This document shows, in pieces, positions 43,358-51,163 of a stretch of DNA of 64,000 bases. Source of the DNA: Nonomuraea helvata (GTDB lineage Bacteria > Actinomycetota > Actinomycetes > Streptosporangiales > Streptosporangiaceae). The position numbers and the translations under genes were made by a program. Where the stretch lies: contig NZ_BAAAXV010000005.1 of assembly GCF_039535785.1 (NCBI RefSeq), forward strand, positions 1,178,001 to 1,242,000. The letters are read 5' to 3'. A model generated the notes under the pieces. That model ran no database searches. It saw nothing but the letters and a program-made list of their open reading frames with translations, and had not been told where the DNA came from. The stretch's first letter is position 1, and each line of letters starts with the position of its first letter.

Positions 43358-43521
43358 TCAGGCCTGCCTGATCGCCCGGATCTGCGCGGTCGCGATCGCC
43401 ACGGCCACCGGCTCGCCGTCGGGCCCGAGCAGCTCGCCGGACATGAAGCACACCTGGCTGCGGCCAGGAACCCGCCCTGGATCACGCCCACGGGGTTGAC
43501 GAAGCGCTCGCCACTTGTCGC
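43358..43521 (-). pseudogene. Remnant of a PaaI-type hotdog thioesterase
   Basis: Read on the minus strand, the DNA first gives ATSGERFVNPVGVIQGGFLAA, the substrate-binding start of hotdog thioesterases (VNPxGVxQGGFLAA). Then, in a shifted frame, it gives SQVCFMSGELLGPDGEP and VAIATAQIRAIRQA with a stop, the normal C-terminus of the same family. The central portion of about 50 codons is missing, and a stop (TAG, 43522-43524) precedes the first piece, so there is no start. This is an internally deleted, inactive gene. Confidence 0.7.
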
Positions 43522-43532
43522 CTACGGCAGGG

Positions 43533-44390
43533 CTACGCGCCGATGGTGTCGAGCTCCGCGACCGCGTCCGCGGGCAGGACGAGGCCGGCCACGGCGACGT
43601 TCTCGCGCAGGTGGGCCACGGAGGAGGTCCCCGGGATGAGGACGATGGTGGCCGAGCGCCGCAGCAACCAGGCCAGGGCGACCTGCTGCGGCGAGGCGCC
43701 CAGGCGGGCGGCCACGGCGGAGAGCGTCTCCGACTGGAGCGGGGTGAACCCGCCGAGCGGGAAGAACGGGGCGAAGGCGATGTTCTCGGCCGCGCACCGG
43801 TCGACGAGGGCGTCGTCCTGCCGGTTGGCCAGGTTGTAGAGGTTCTGCACGGTGACGACAGGGGCGATGGCCTGCGCCTCGGTGAGCTGGGCCGCGGAGG
43901 CGTTGCTGAGGCCGAGGTGGCGGATCAGGCCTTCCTTGCGCAGCTCGGCCAGCGTGCCGAACTGCTCGGCGATGGAGCCATCGGTGGTCTCCAGGCGCAG
44001 GTTCACGACGTCGAGGACGTCCGTGTCGAGGTGCTGGAGGTTCTCGCGTACCTGGGCCCTGAGGTCGTCGGGGTCCAGCGAGTGGATCCAGCTCCCGTCA
44101 GGCCCGCGGCGCGCGCCGACCTTGGTGACGATGTGCAGGCCCTCCGGGTACGGGTGAAGGGCCTCCCTGATGATTTCGTTGACCACGGTGGGCCCGTAGA
44201 AGTCGGCGGTGTCGATGTGGTTGACACCCAGCTCGACGGCTTCGCGGAGCACGGCCACGGCCTGGTCGCGGTCTTCGGGCGGTCCGAAGACGCCGGGGCC
44301 GGCCAGTTGCATGGCGCCGTACCCCATGCGGTTGAGGGTGAGCCCTTCGGCGAGCGGGAGAGCTCCGCCGGGGACGGTGTTCGATGTCAT
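43533..44390 (-). CDS. Aldo/keto reductase
   Basis: This 285-residue protein has the aldo/keto reductase (beta/alpha)8 pattern: DTADFYGP (catalytic Asp and Tyr), HIVTKVGA (Lys) and the NADPH-binding end APFFPLGGF...LIPGTSSVAHL. The His of classical AKRs is not obvious (VVNLRLET). Substrate unknown. ATG at 44390 begins MTSNTVPGGALPL. It is divergent from an HTH regulator 82 bp away, with palindromic sites in between. Confidence 0.9.
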   Translation of the reverse strand: MTSNTVPGGALPLAEGLTLNRMGYGAMQLAGPGVFGPPEDRDQAVAVLREAVELGVNHIDTADFYGPTVVNEIIREALHPYPEGLHIVTKVGARRGPDGSWIHSLDPDDLRAQVRENLQHLDTDVLDVVNLRLETTDGSIAEQFGTLAELRKEGLIRHLGLSNASAAQLTEAQAIAPVVTVQNLYNLANRQDDALVDRCAAENIAFAPFFPLGGFTPLQSETLSAVAARLGASPQQVALAWLLRRSATIVLIPGTSSVAHLRENVAVAGLVLPADAVAELDTIGA

Positions 44391-44391
44391 G

Positions 44392-44430
44392 CGGACAGTG
44401 TCCGGCGTACCCGCCCCAAGTGGCAGTGCC
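44392..44430. promoter_or_regulatory. Two CAGTG-centred palindromes between divergent genes
   Basis: CGGACAGTGTCCG (44392-44404) and GGCAGTGCC (44422-44430) share a CAGTG core. They sit between the aldo/keto reductase and HTH-regulator starts, the first directly against the reductase ATG. They are the likely operators of the HTH regulator. Confidence 0.55.
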
Positions 44431-44472
44431 CCGCTGTTCCTGGGGGTGTCAGGGCCAGTCACCTGCGGGAGG

Positions 44473-45333
44473 ATGGCGGCTACCGTGGATGGGGTGGATG
44501 GCACGAACCCGCTCGGTGAGTTCCTGCGCGCCCGGCGGGAGCTGGTGCGGCCCGAGGACGTCGGGATCAGGGGCGTGGGCCTGCGGCGGGTGCCCGGCCT
44601 GCGCCGGGAGGAGGTCGCGACGCTCGCCGGCATCAGCTCGGACTACTACCTCCGCCTGGAGCAGGGCCGTGACCGCAACCCTTCGGTCCAGGTCCTCGAA
44701 GCCCTCGCCGCCGTCCTGCGCCTGGACGCCGACGCGACCGCCCATTTGATCGCTCTGGCGCGGGAGCGGCCCTCCCCGGCGCGGGTGACGCGGAAACGGA
44801 AGCCTCCCAAGCCGGAGCAGGTGCCGCCGAGCATCCAGCAGCTCATCGACGGCTGGACGACGAACCCGGCGTACGTGCAGAACAAGCTCGCCACCGTCCT
44901 TGCGGCGAACCCGCTGGCGACGGCGTTGTCGCCGAACTGCGTCCCAGGGGTGAACATCCTCAGGGCCGTGTTCCTCGACCCCTCGGAGCGGGAGCTGAGG
45001 CGGGACTGGGAGGAGCTGACGGAGGACGGAGTGGCCGGCCTGCGCGCCCGCGTCGGGGCGGACGTCGACGATCCGCGGCTGGTGGAGCTCGTCGGAGAGC
45101 TGTCGCTCCGGAGCGATCGGTTCCGGCTGCTGTGGGCCCGCCATGACGTGCACCTCCAGACGTCCCGCGTCAGCCGGCTGCGGCATCCCCTGGTGGGCGA
45201 CCTCGAGCTTCAGTCGAACAAGCTCGCCGTCAGCGGCACCGACGGTCTCCTCCTGGTCGTCTTCCACGCCGAGCCCGGCAGCCGGAGCGCTGAGCTGCTG
45301 GGACTGCTGGGCAGCCTCACCGCCGGCGATTAG
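44473..45333 (+). CDS. XRE-family regulator with MmyB-like ligand domain
   Basis: This protein of about 286 residues has an N-terminal helix-turn-helix (RREEVATLAGISSDYYLRLEQG) and a C-terminal MmyB-like domain (WTTNPAYVQNKLATVLAANPLA...LSLRSDRFRLLWARHDV) thought to bind small or fatty molecules. Actinobacteria use many such regulators for adjacent divergent oxidoreductase genes. The start is uncertain: ATG 44473 is very close to GGGAGG, and GTG 44485 is in frame. It likely controls the aldo/keto reductase. Confidence 0.88.
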   Translation: MAATVDGVDGTNPLGEFLRARRELVRPEDVGIRGVGLRRVPGLRREEVATLAGISSDYYLRLEQGRDRNPSVQVLEALAAVLRLDADATAHLIALARERPSPARVTRKRKPPKPEQVPPSIQQLIDGWTTNPAYVQNKLATVLAANPLATALSPNCVPGVNILRAVFLDPSERELRRDWEELTEDGVAGLRARVGADVDDPRLVELVGELSLRSDRFRLLWARHDVHLQTSRVSRLRHPLVGDLELQSNKLAVSGTDGLLLVVFHAEPGSRSAELLGLLGSLTAGD

Positions 45334-45422
45334 GGCACACGCCTTTTGCGCGGTTTGACATCAAGCAAGGTTGAGGTTGCAGGCTCGGAGCACGAGCTGA
45401 CCTCTGTCTTCGGGAGAGCACC

Positions 45423-46394
45423 ATGCACGCCGTCGTCCTGCACGCCTTCGGCCCCGCCGAGAACCTCCGCTACGAGACCGTCCCCGATCCCGTGCCCGGC
45501 CCCGGCCAGGTGCGCATCGCCGTGAAAGCGGCCGGGGTGCACCTGGTCGAGACGATACTGCGGTCGGGTCGGGCCGGTGAGTCGCTGCCACCGCAGCCCG
45601 AGCTTCCGACGATCTTCGGCGGCGAGGTGGCGGGACGCGTGGACGAGGTGGGTCCGGGGGTCGATCCGTCGTGGATCGGACGGGACGTGGTGACCGCGTA
45701 CGGCAAGCCCGGCGGCTACGCGGAACTGGCGGTGGCGGACGTGACGTCCGTTCACCCGATCACCATCGGCTACGAGACGGCCGTGGCCATGGTCGTCACC
45801 GGGGTGACGGCGCTGCAGTTCCTGGACGTGGCCGACCTGATCCCCTCCGACGTCGTGCTGGTGACCTCGGCGGCCGGCGGGATCGGGCGCCTGCTCATCC
45901 AGTACGCGCGCGGTCTGGGCGCCAAGGTGGTCGGCGCGGCCGGCGGTCCCGCCAAGGTCGCGGCCGTACGGGAGCTCGGCGCGGACATCGCGGTCGACTA
46001 CGACCAGCCCTCCTGGGCGGAGAGCGTCGCCGAGGAACTGGGTGGCCGTACGGTCACGGCCCTGCTCGACGGGGTCGGAGGCGACAAGGCGCGGACCGCG
46101 TTCGAGCTGCTGGCCGACGGCGGCCGGTACGTGACCATCGGCAACGCCTCGCAGCAGGACTTCCTGCCCGACCCCCAGACGGTCAAGGAGCGGGACCTCA
46201 CCGTGACCAACGCCCTGATGCTGCTGCTCAGCGAGCCGAACACGCGGCCGCAGTACGAGGTCCGCGCGCTGGCGGCGGCCGCCGAGGGCACGCTGACGCC
46301 CGCCGTGCAGACGTTCCCGCTCGCGCGGGCGGCGGCCGCCCACGCCGCGCTCGAAACCAGGGCGACGACCGGCAAGGTCGTGCTCGTCCCCTAA
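45423..46394 (+). CDS. Quinone oxidoreductase-like medium-chain dehydrogenase
   Basis: This 323-residue protein has the zinc-free MDR layout: an N-terminal catalytic barrel (FGGEVAGRVDEVGPGVDPSW) and NADPH Rossmann motif VTSAAGGIGRLLIQYARGLGA, followed by a C-terminal substrate cap. It probably reduces quinones or enones. A TTGACA -35-like box lies at 45355-45360. Its stop overlaps the end of a truncated methyltransferase on the other strand. Confidence 0.9.
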   Translation: MHAVVLHAFGPAENLRYETVPDPVPGPGQVRIAVKAAGVHLVETILRSGRAGESLPPQPELPTIFGGEVAGRVDEVGPGVDPSWIGRDVVTAYGKPGGYAELAVADVTSVHPITIGYETAVAMVVTGVTALQFLDVADLIPSDVVLVTSAAGGIGRLLIQYARGLGAKVVGAAGGPAKVAAVRELGADIAVDYDQPSWAESVAEELGGRTVTALLDGVGGDKARTAFELLADGGRYVTIGNASQQDFLPDPQTVKERDLTVTNALMLLLSEPNTRPQYEVRALAAAAEGTLTPAVQTFPLARAAAAHAALETRATTGKVVLVP

Positions 46395-46531
46395 CCCGCG
46401 GTCGCTGCGATCGCGTACCGCTGGGCCCGGCTGCCGGCGGAGGTGCCACCGATCACGCCGGGATGGTTCACGATCTCGTCGGGGAAGATCCAGTGGTAGT
46501 CGGCGGACAGGTCGCGATAGTGGTCGGCCAC
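46391..46531 (-). pseudogene. 5' fragment of a SAM-dependent methyltransferase
   Basis: A GTG at 46531 opens a 46-codon frame: VADHYRDLSADYHWIFPDEI...GVIGGTSAGSRAQ. From memory this matches the N-terminus of a family of actinobacterial class I methyltransferases. The frame stops at the shared TAG/TAA at 46391-46394 before the SAM-binding GxGxG would appear. The remaining 200 or so residues are gone, probably lost in a rearrangement beside the quinone oxidoreductase. Confidence 0.55.
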
Positions 46532-46598
46532 GGGGCGAGCGTCGCACGAGCACCGCGTACGGTCCACCCCGAACCGGAGACCGGCAGCGGCCGACGCC

Positions 46599-47045
46599 TC
46601 AGGCGCCTTCGGTCCAATATCTCTGCAGCCTGGCAACGGCGTCCTCTTTGCTCATCGCCGCGACCTCGGCCTCGGGCAGACCTACTCTGGAGATCAGCAG
46701 GTGAACCAGGTCGGCGGGCAAGGCGTGCGATGGCGGCTCGGGCGTTCCGCGATCAGGTAGGGTGCCGTCCTTGACGCAGGCCCAGAACGTCGTCTCGTCC
46801 ACCTGTAGCTGATCACGAAGAATGTGGCCCCACATACTCCGGCCATAGGTGCTTCGATCGGGAGGATGGGAGATCCGAGTCCTCAAGATCCGGCCATCGG
46901 GAAGATCCAGTTCGTAGGTGACATGGTGGTTTCCCGTTCCTCCACGGGCGTTCCGTACAGAACGCCAGCCTTCGATCTGGCAGAACCGTTCGTGGTCCTC
47001 ACGTGTGGGTTGGGGCCAGGTCACCGGGGCTTCCCAACCAGCCAT
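46599..47045 (-). CDS. Toxin of a toxin-antitoxin pair (HicA-like)
   Basis: This 148-residue basic-histidine-rich protein has a core GTGNHHVTYELDLPDGRILRTRISHP and HILRDQLQVDETTFWACV. Similar actinobacterial genes are annotated as cytotoxic translational repressors of toxin-antitoxin systems. The short dsRNA-binding-like fold with conserved histidines recalls HicA mRNA interferases, but that is inference. It starts 25 bp inside the antitoxin gene, the typical overlap of a TA operon. Confidence 0.75.
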   Translation of the reverse strand: MAGWEAPVTWPQPTREDHERFCQIEGWRSVRNARGGTGNHHVTYELDLPDGRILRTRISHPPDRSTYGRSMWGHILRDQLQVDETTFWACVKDGTLPDRGTPEPPSHALPADLVHLLISRVGLPEAEVAAMSKEDAVARLQRYWTEGA

Positions 47046-47437
47046 TCACGCAACTGATCGTCGTCGCTGAGGCTGATCAACTGCACCAATCCCCAGTTCT
47101 CACGGTGGTTCGGCGCATCGAGCAAGTGGTCCTGCCAGTCTTCGGCGTACTCACGCAGCGCACCTACCATCTCCGTGACGGCCTCATTGAAGGTCCGGCC
47201 GTCCGCAGCGATCGGCAGCCCGGGGATGAAGACGGACCAACCGCCGTCCTCCGCAACCGTCTGTGCACCAGACGGAGTGACGGCTGCGAGGTAGTGGCGC
47301 AGTCTCTCGACGTCCACGATGGCAGTCCTGGCAGAATCACGACGCACCGTGGCCACACGGCCTCGTTCAGCCGCGTCCAAGAGCGCTTTCAGATGCGCGC
47401 GCGCCTCTGTATAGCTGTCGAAATGAACGGCAGACAT
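47021..47437 (-). CDS. Antitoxin of the pair (Phd-like N-terminus)
   Basis: This 138-residue protein begins MSAVHFDSYTEARAHLKALLDAAERGR with a Phd/YefM-like start and the VDVERLRHYLAAV segment, then a C-terminal part (WSVFIPGLPIAADGRTFNEAVTEMVGAL) resembling HicB. A mixed Phd/HicB antitoxin that neutralises the downstream toxin is likely. It precedes and overlaps the toxin by 25 bp, and a palindrome lies upstream. Confidence 0.78.
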   Translation of the reverse strand: MSAVHFDSYTEARAHLKALLDAAERGRVATVRRDSARTAIVDVERLRHYLAAVTPSGAQTVAEDGGWSVFIPGLPIAADGRTFNEAVTEMVGALREYAEDWQDHLLDAPNHRENWGLVQLISLSDDDQLREWLVGKPR

Positions 47438-47486
47438 GGCGGCACCTCCATTGGAGCGTATCTATAGGATGCCAACCCTTGATAGG

Positions 47487-47508
47487 TACGTCAAGTACGT
47501 GACGTACT
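47487..47508 (-). promoter_or_regulatory. Overlapping palindromes upstream of the antitoxin
   Basis: TACGTCA-AGTACG-TGACGTA (47487-47506) and AGTACGTGACGTACT (47494-47508) overlap about 50 bp before the antitoxin start. The minus strand reads TTGACG here (a -35 match) and TATAGA near 47461-47466. It is the probable autoregulatory operator of the TA operon. Confidence 0.6.
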
Positions 47509-47600
47509 GATAGTTGAGCGATAGAGCCGTTCGCGCGGTCGCAGCAGCAGGGCAGCGTCAGCCAATAACGCTTTCCCGTCTTGGAGGCTGAACCTCTACC

Positions 47601-48173
47601 GTGTACGCCGTGACCACTCAGGTGATCGTGCTCAATGGCGGATCCAGCGCGGGCAAGTCCTCGATCGTCCGGCACCTGCAGGCCGTCCTGCCGCAGCCAT
47701 GGCTGGCCTTCGGGGTCGACTCGCTCATCGAGGCGATGCCGGCATCCATGCAGGCATCGGATGAGGGCATCGAGTTCGCCTCCGATGGCGGAGTCGCCGT
47801 CGGGCCGGAGTTCGTAGCGCTGCAAGCCGCGTGGATGGAGGGGATCGCCGCGATGGTCCGTGCCGGGGCTCGGGTCGTCATCGACGATGTCTTCCTCGGC
47901 GGAGGGGCGTCCCAGCAGCGGTGGCAGAGGGTTTTCGGCGGACTGGACGTCCTGTGGGTCGGCGTCAAGTGTGACAGCGCGGTCGCCGCCGAGCGCGAGA
48001 GCGCTCGGGGGGACCGGATCACGGGAATGGCCGCGCTCCAGGCGGAGGTGGTCCACGAAGGGGTGGTCTATGACGTGGTGGTGGATACCACGGAGACCGA
48101 GTCCCTGGTGTGCGCGAAGATCATCGCCGATCATGTGCGGCAGTCCGGCGAACGGTTCAGGTCGTCGCACTGA
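47601..48173 (+). CDS. Chloramphenicol phosphotransferase-like kinase
   Basis: This 190-residue protein has the Walker A motif LNGGSSAGKSSIVRHL and the AFGVDSLIEAMP segment whose Asp is the CPT catalytic base (Asp37 in the Streptomyces venezuelae enzyme). CPT phosphorylates chloramphenicol on its primary hydroxyl. Whether this homologue uses chloramphenicol is unproven; similar proteins act on other small hydroxyl substrates. Start GTG 47601 or GTG 47610. It is monocistronic, just before the amidase gene. Confidence 0.82.
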   Translation: MYAVTTQVIVLNGGSSAGKSSIVRHLQAVLPQPWLAFGVDSLIEAMPASMQASDEGIEFASDGGVAVGPEFVALQAAWMEGIAAMVRAGARVVIDDVFLGGGASQQRWQRVFGGLDVLWVGVKCDSAVAAERESARGDRITGMAALQAEVVHEGVVYDVVVDTTETESLVCAKIIADHVRQSGERFRSSH

Positions 48174-48331
48174 GCGAGCGGGACTTTCGGGCGACGGGAT
48201 GTGGTGTTTGTCCTGGTCTGGCTGCCACTGTGTTAAGGGGTGAAGAATACCTTCGCAAAGATCTCGCGCGAGAAGGAAAATGTTGAGACGCTGATCCCAC
48301 TTACGTGGCCCCCCAGTCCAAGGAGTGGTTC

Positions 48332-50251
48332 ATGCGCCGCCTATTGGCGATCTCCGTGGTCGCCCTCCTGCCCTTAACCGCCGCCCCAGCGGCCAACGCC
48401 GAAGAGCCGGCTGACCGTCAGGAGGCCTTCGCGGCCGCCGCCCAAGAGTTCAAGGTGCCTGAGAGCGTCCTTCTCGGTGTGTCGTACCTCGAGTCGCGGT
48501 GGGACGCCCATGCCGGGCAGCCGTCCAACAGCGCCGGGTTCGGCCCCATGCATCTGACCGACGCCGCCGCCTTCGCCACGTCCAACCACCATGGCGACGG
48601 CGCCGAGGACGCGCGAGGGGACGAGAGCCGGCCTCTGCCCGCTCCCGAGCCCTCCTCCGCCCAGGCCGACATTCCCGCCTCACTCCGCACCATGGAGCGG
48701 GCCGCGGAGCTGACCGGGGAGAGCAACGAGCGGCTGCGTACCGACGATGCCGCCAACATCCGGGGCGGCGCGGCGCTGCTCGCCGACTACCAGAAGGCGC
48801 TCGGCGCGCCGCTGAGCGAGGACCCGGGCGAGTGGTACGGCGCCGTCGCCAAGTACTCCGGGGCCGAGGAGTCCGGGGCGGCCAAGTTCTTCGCCGACGA
48901 GGTGTACGCGACGATCAAGGAAGGCGCCGCGCGGACCACCGACGACGGGGAGAAGGTCACGCTGCCCGCCGTGCCGGGTCTCGAGAAGATCGAGAAGTGG
49001 CTCGAGAAGCTCGGCCTGCGCCACGAGCGGACCGACGGCGTCGAGTGCCCGGCCTCCGTCTCCTGCGAGTGGATTCCCTCCGCGTACCAGCAGCTGCCGC
49101 CCCCCAAGGACTACGGTCACTACGACCTGGCGAACAGGCCGTTCGGCCAGAAGATCGAGTACATCGTCATTCATGACATGGAGGGATATTTCGCCCCCTC
49201 CATCCGCATGAACCAGGACCCCACTTACGGCGCCAGCTGGCAGTACTCGGTGCGCTCCACCGACGGCCACATCGCCCAGCACATCAAGGGCAAGGACGTC
49301 GCCTGGCAGGCCGGCAACTGGTACGTCAACGCCAAGTCCATCGGCATCGAGCACGAGGGCTTCCTGGCCGAGGGCAGCACCTGGTACACCGAGGCGATGT
49401 ACCGGTCGAGCGCCCGCCTGGTCCGCTACCTGGCGCTCAGGTACGGCATCCCGCTCGACCGCGCCCACATCCTGGGCCACGACAACGTCCCCGGCACCCT
49501 GCCCACGACCGTGAAGCAGATGCACGAGGACCCGGGCCCGTTCTGGGACTGGACGCACTACTTCCAGCTGATCGGCGCCCCCCTGCACCAGTTCGGCGGC
49601 CCCAGGTCCGGATCGATCATGATAAAGCCGGACTTCGCGACGAATAAGCCGTACTTCTACGGGTGCGACCGCAAGAACCCGAACGCCGACTGCCCGCCGC
49701 TCCCCGCGAGCACCGTCTGGCTCCGCACCGAGCCGAGGCAGGACGCGCCGCTGGTCAAGGACATCGGCAAGCACCCGACCGGCGGCTCCCTCTACAGCGT
49801 GTACGACCACAGCGCCCGCGCCACCACCGGCCAGCGCTTCGCCGTGGCCGAGCGCCAGGGCGACTGGACGGCCATCTGGTACCTCGGCCAGAAGGCCTGG
49901 TTCTACAACCCGGCGAGCGCGCCGACCGCCGTCCCGTCCATGGGGCTCGTGGTCACGCCGAAGCCGGGCAAGGCCACGGTCCCGGTGTACGGCAGGGCCT
50001 ACCCCGAGCAGGAGGCGTACCCCGCCGACATCCCGTACCAGGCGGTGACCCCGCTGCAGTACACGTTCTCGGCAGGCGAAAAGTACACGCTGGCCGGATC
50101 GGCGCCCGCCGAGTACTACCGGGCGGTCACGTTCACCATGGACCAGGACCACAAGGTGGTCCGGGGCAAGACGAAGTACCTGCAGATCCAGTTCGGCCAC
50201 CGCGTGATGTTCGTCAAGGCTGACGACGTGCAGGTGACGTTCTCCGGGTGA
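48332..50251 (+). CDS. Secreted N-acetylmuramoyl-L-alanine amidase
   Basis: This 639-residue protein has a Sec signal peptide (MRRLLAISVVALLPLTAAPAANA). An N-terminal lysozyme-like alpha domain contains KVPESVLLGVSYLESRW and NSAGFGPMHLTDAA. The central amidase_2 zinc domain has IVIHDMEGYF, SIGIEHEGFL and ILGHDNVPGT. A C-terminal beta-rich region holds probable SH3-like wall-binding repeats. It cleaves peptidoglycan. The ATG at 48332 has AAGGAG 7 nt upstream. Its 3' end overlaps the convergent rpiR gene by 38 bp. Confidence 0.93.
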   Translation: MRRLLAISVVALLPLTAAPAANAEEPADRQEAFAAAAQEFKVPESVLLGVSYLESRWDAHAGQPSNSAGFGPMHLTDAAAFATSNHHGDGAEDARGDESRPLPAPEPSSAQADIPASLRTMERAAELTGESNERLRTDDAANIRGGAALLADYQKALGAPLSEDPGEWYGAVAKYSGAEESGAAKFFADEVYATIKEGAARTTDDGEKVTLPAVPGLEKIEKWLEKLGLRHERTDGVECPASVSCEWIPSAYQQLPPPKDYGHYDLANRPFGQKIEYIVIHDMEGYFAPSIRMNQDPTYGASWQYSVRSTDGHIAQHIKGKDVAWQAGNWYVNAKSIGIEHEGFLAEGSTWYTEAMYRSSARLVRYLALRYGIPLDRAHILGHDNVPGTLPTTVKQMHEDPGPFWDWTHYFQLIGAPLHQFGGPRSGSIMIKPDFATNKPYFYGCDRKNPNADCPPLPASTVWLRTEPRQDAPLVKDIGKHPTGGSLYSVYDHSARATTGQRFAVAERQGDWTAIWYLGQKAWFYNPASAPTAVPSMGLVVTPKPGKATVPVYGRAYPEQEAYPADIPYQAVTPLQYTFSAGEKYTLAGSAPAEYYRAVTFTMDQDHKVVRGKTKYLQIQFGHRVMFVKADDVQVTFSG

Positions 50252-51110
50252 ACTCCTTGACGGCGCGCCTGGTGCTCGCGAGCGCCTCCTGAGAGGAGTC
50301 GTACGTGCGCTGGGCGACGCCGACGAACACGCAGTCGACGACGAGGAGCTGGCTGATCCTGCTGGCCAGGGCGCCGGGACGGAACTCCGTCTCGCGCCCG
50401 GCGGAGATCAGCACGTGTTCGGCCAGCTCCGCGATGGACGAACGCGGGTTGTTCGTGATCGCGACCGTGGTGGCCCCGGCCTCCTTGGCCCGGGTCAGCG
50501 GCTCGATCACGTCGGGCGTCTCCCCCGACGTGCTGATGCCGATCGCCACGTCGCCTTCCCTGAGCAGCACCGCGCTGGTCAGCGCCAGGTGCGCGTCCTG
50601 GAAGGCGTGGCTGGACAGCCCGATGCGCAGCAGCTTCTGGGCGACGTCCTCGGCCACCAGCCCGGAGGCGCCCACCCCGTACGCGTCGATCCGCCGCGCC
50701 CCCACGATGGCGTCCACGACGAGCCCCAGCCGCTCGGAGGTCAGCTGGGCGACGGTGTCGTTGATCGCCTCGGACTCGGCCCGCGCCACCTTCTGGATGA
50801 CCTCCGACAGCGGATCGTCGGGTGCCAGGTCCCCGGGCACGAGCCGGTCGGGCTGCGCGGCGGCCGCCGCCAAGGCCAGCCTGAGCTGCGGATAGCCCGC
50901 GAACCCGAGCAGCCTGGCGGTGCGCACGATCGTGGCCTCGCTCGTGCCGGAGGCGGCGGAGAGCTCCGTGATGGTGCTCCTGGCCACCGTCGCGGGGTCC
51001 TCCAGGATGAGCCGGGCGACGGTCTGCGCGGCCGGCGTCAGGGACGGCAGCACACCGCGGACCGTGGCCACCAGAGTGTCGGCCCGCAGGCCGTTGCCGC
51101 TGTCGTCCAC
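50214..51110 (-). CDS. MurR/RpiR-family regulator with SIS domain
   Basis: This 298-residue protein has an N-terminal RpiR helix-turn-helix (TITELSAASGTSEATIVRTARLLGF) and a C-terminal SIS sugar-phosphate-binding domain (GVGASGLVAEDVAQKL, GISTSGETPDVIEPL). Such regulators respond to amino-sugar phosphates, for example MurNAc-6-phosphate. It is convergent with, and overlaps, the amidase gene by 38 bp, so cell-wall recycling is a natural context. GTG start at 51110. Confidence 0.92.
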   Translation of the reverse strand: MDDSGNGLRADTLVATVRGVLPSLTPAAQTVARLILEDPATVARSTITELSAASGTSEATIVRTARLLGFAGYPQLRLALAAAAAQPDRLVPGDLAPDDPLSEVIQKVARAESEAINDTVAQLTSERLGLVVDAIVGARRIDAYGVGASGLVAEDVAQKLLRIGLSSHAFQDAHLALTSAVLLREGDVAIGISTSGETPDVIEPLTRAKEAGATTVAITNNPRSSIAELAEHVLISAGRETEFRPGALASRISQLLVVDCVFVGVAQRTYDSSQEALASTRRAVKEFTRRTSPARRQP

Positions 51111-51163
51111 GTCCTGATTATGCCGTCCGTTTACCGCAATTTGCCGCCGCCCCTGCCCCGGGT

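Noticed and set aside
45355..45385. MerR-type promoter before the quinone oxidoreductase
   Set aside because: TTGACA is present, but no good -10 follows at 17-20 bp and the inverted repeat is only 4 bp.
48181..48331. c-di-AMP (ydaO-type) riboswitch upstream of the amidase
   Set aside because: GGGGTGAA near 48237 recalls the motif and cell-wall hydrolases often carry it, but the other conserved helices cannot be found. A covariance-model search would decide.
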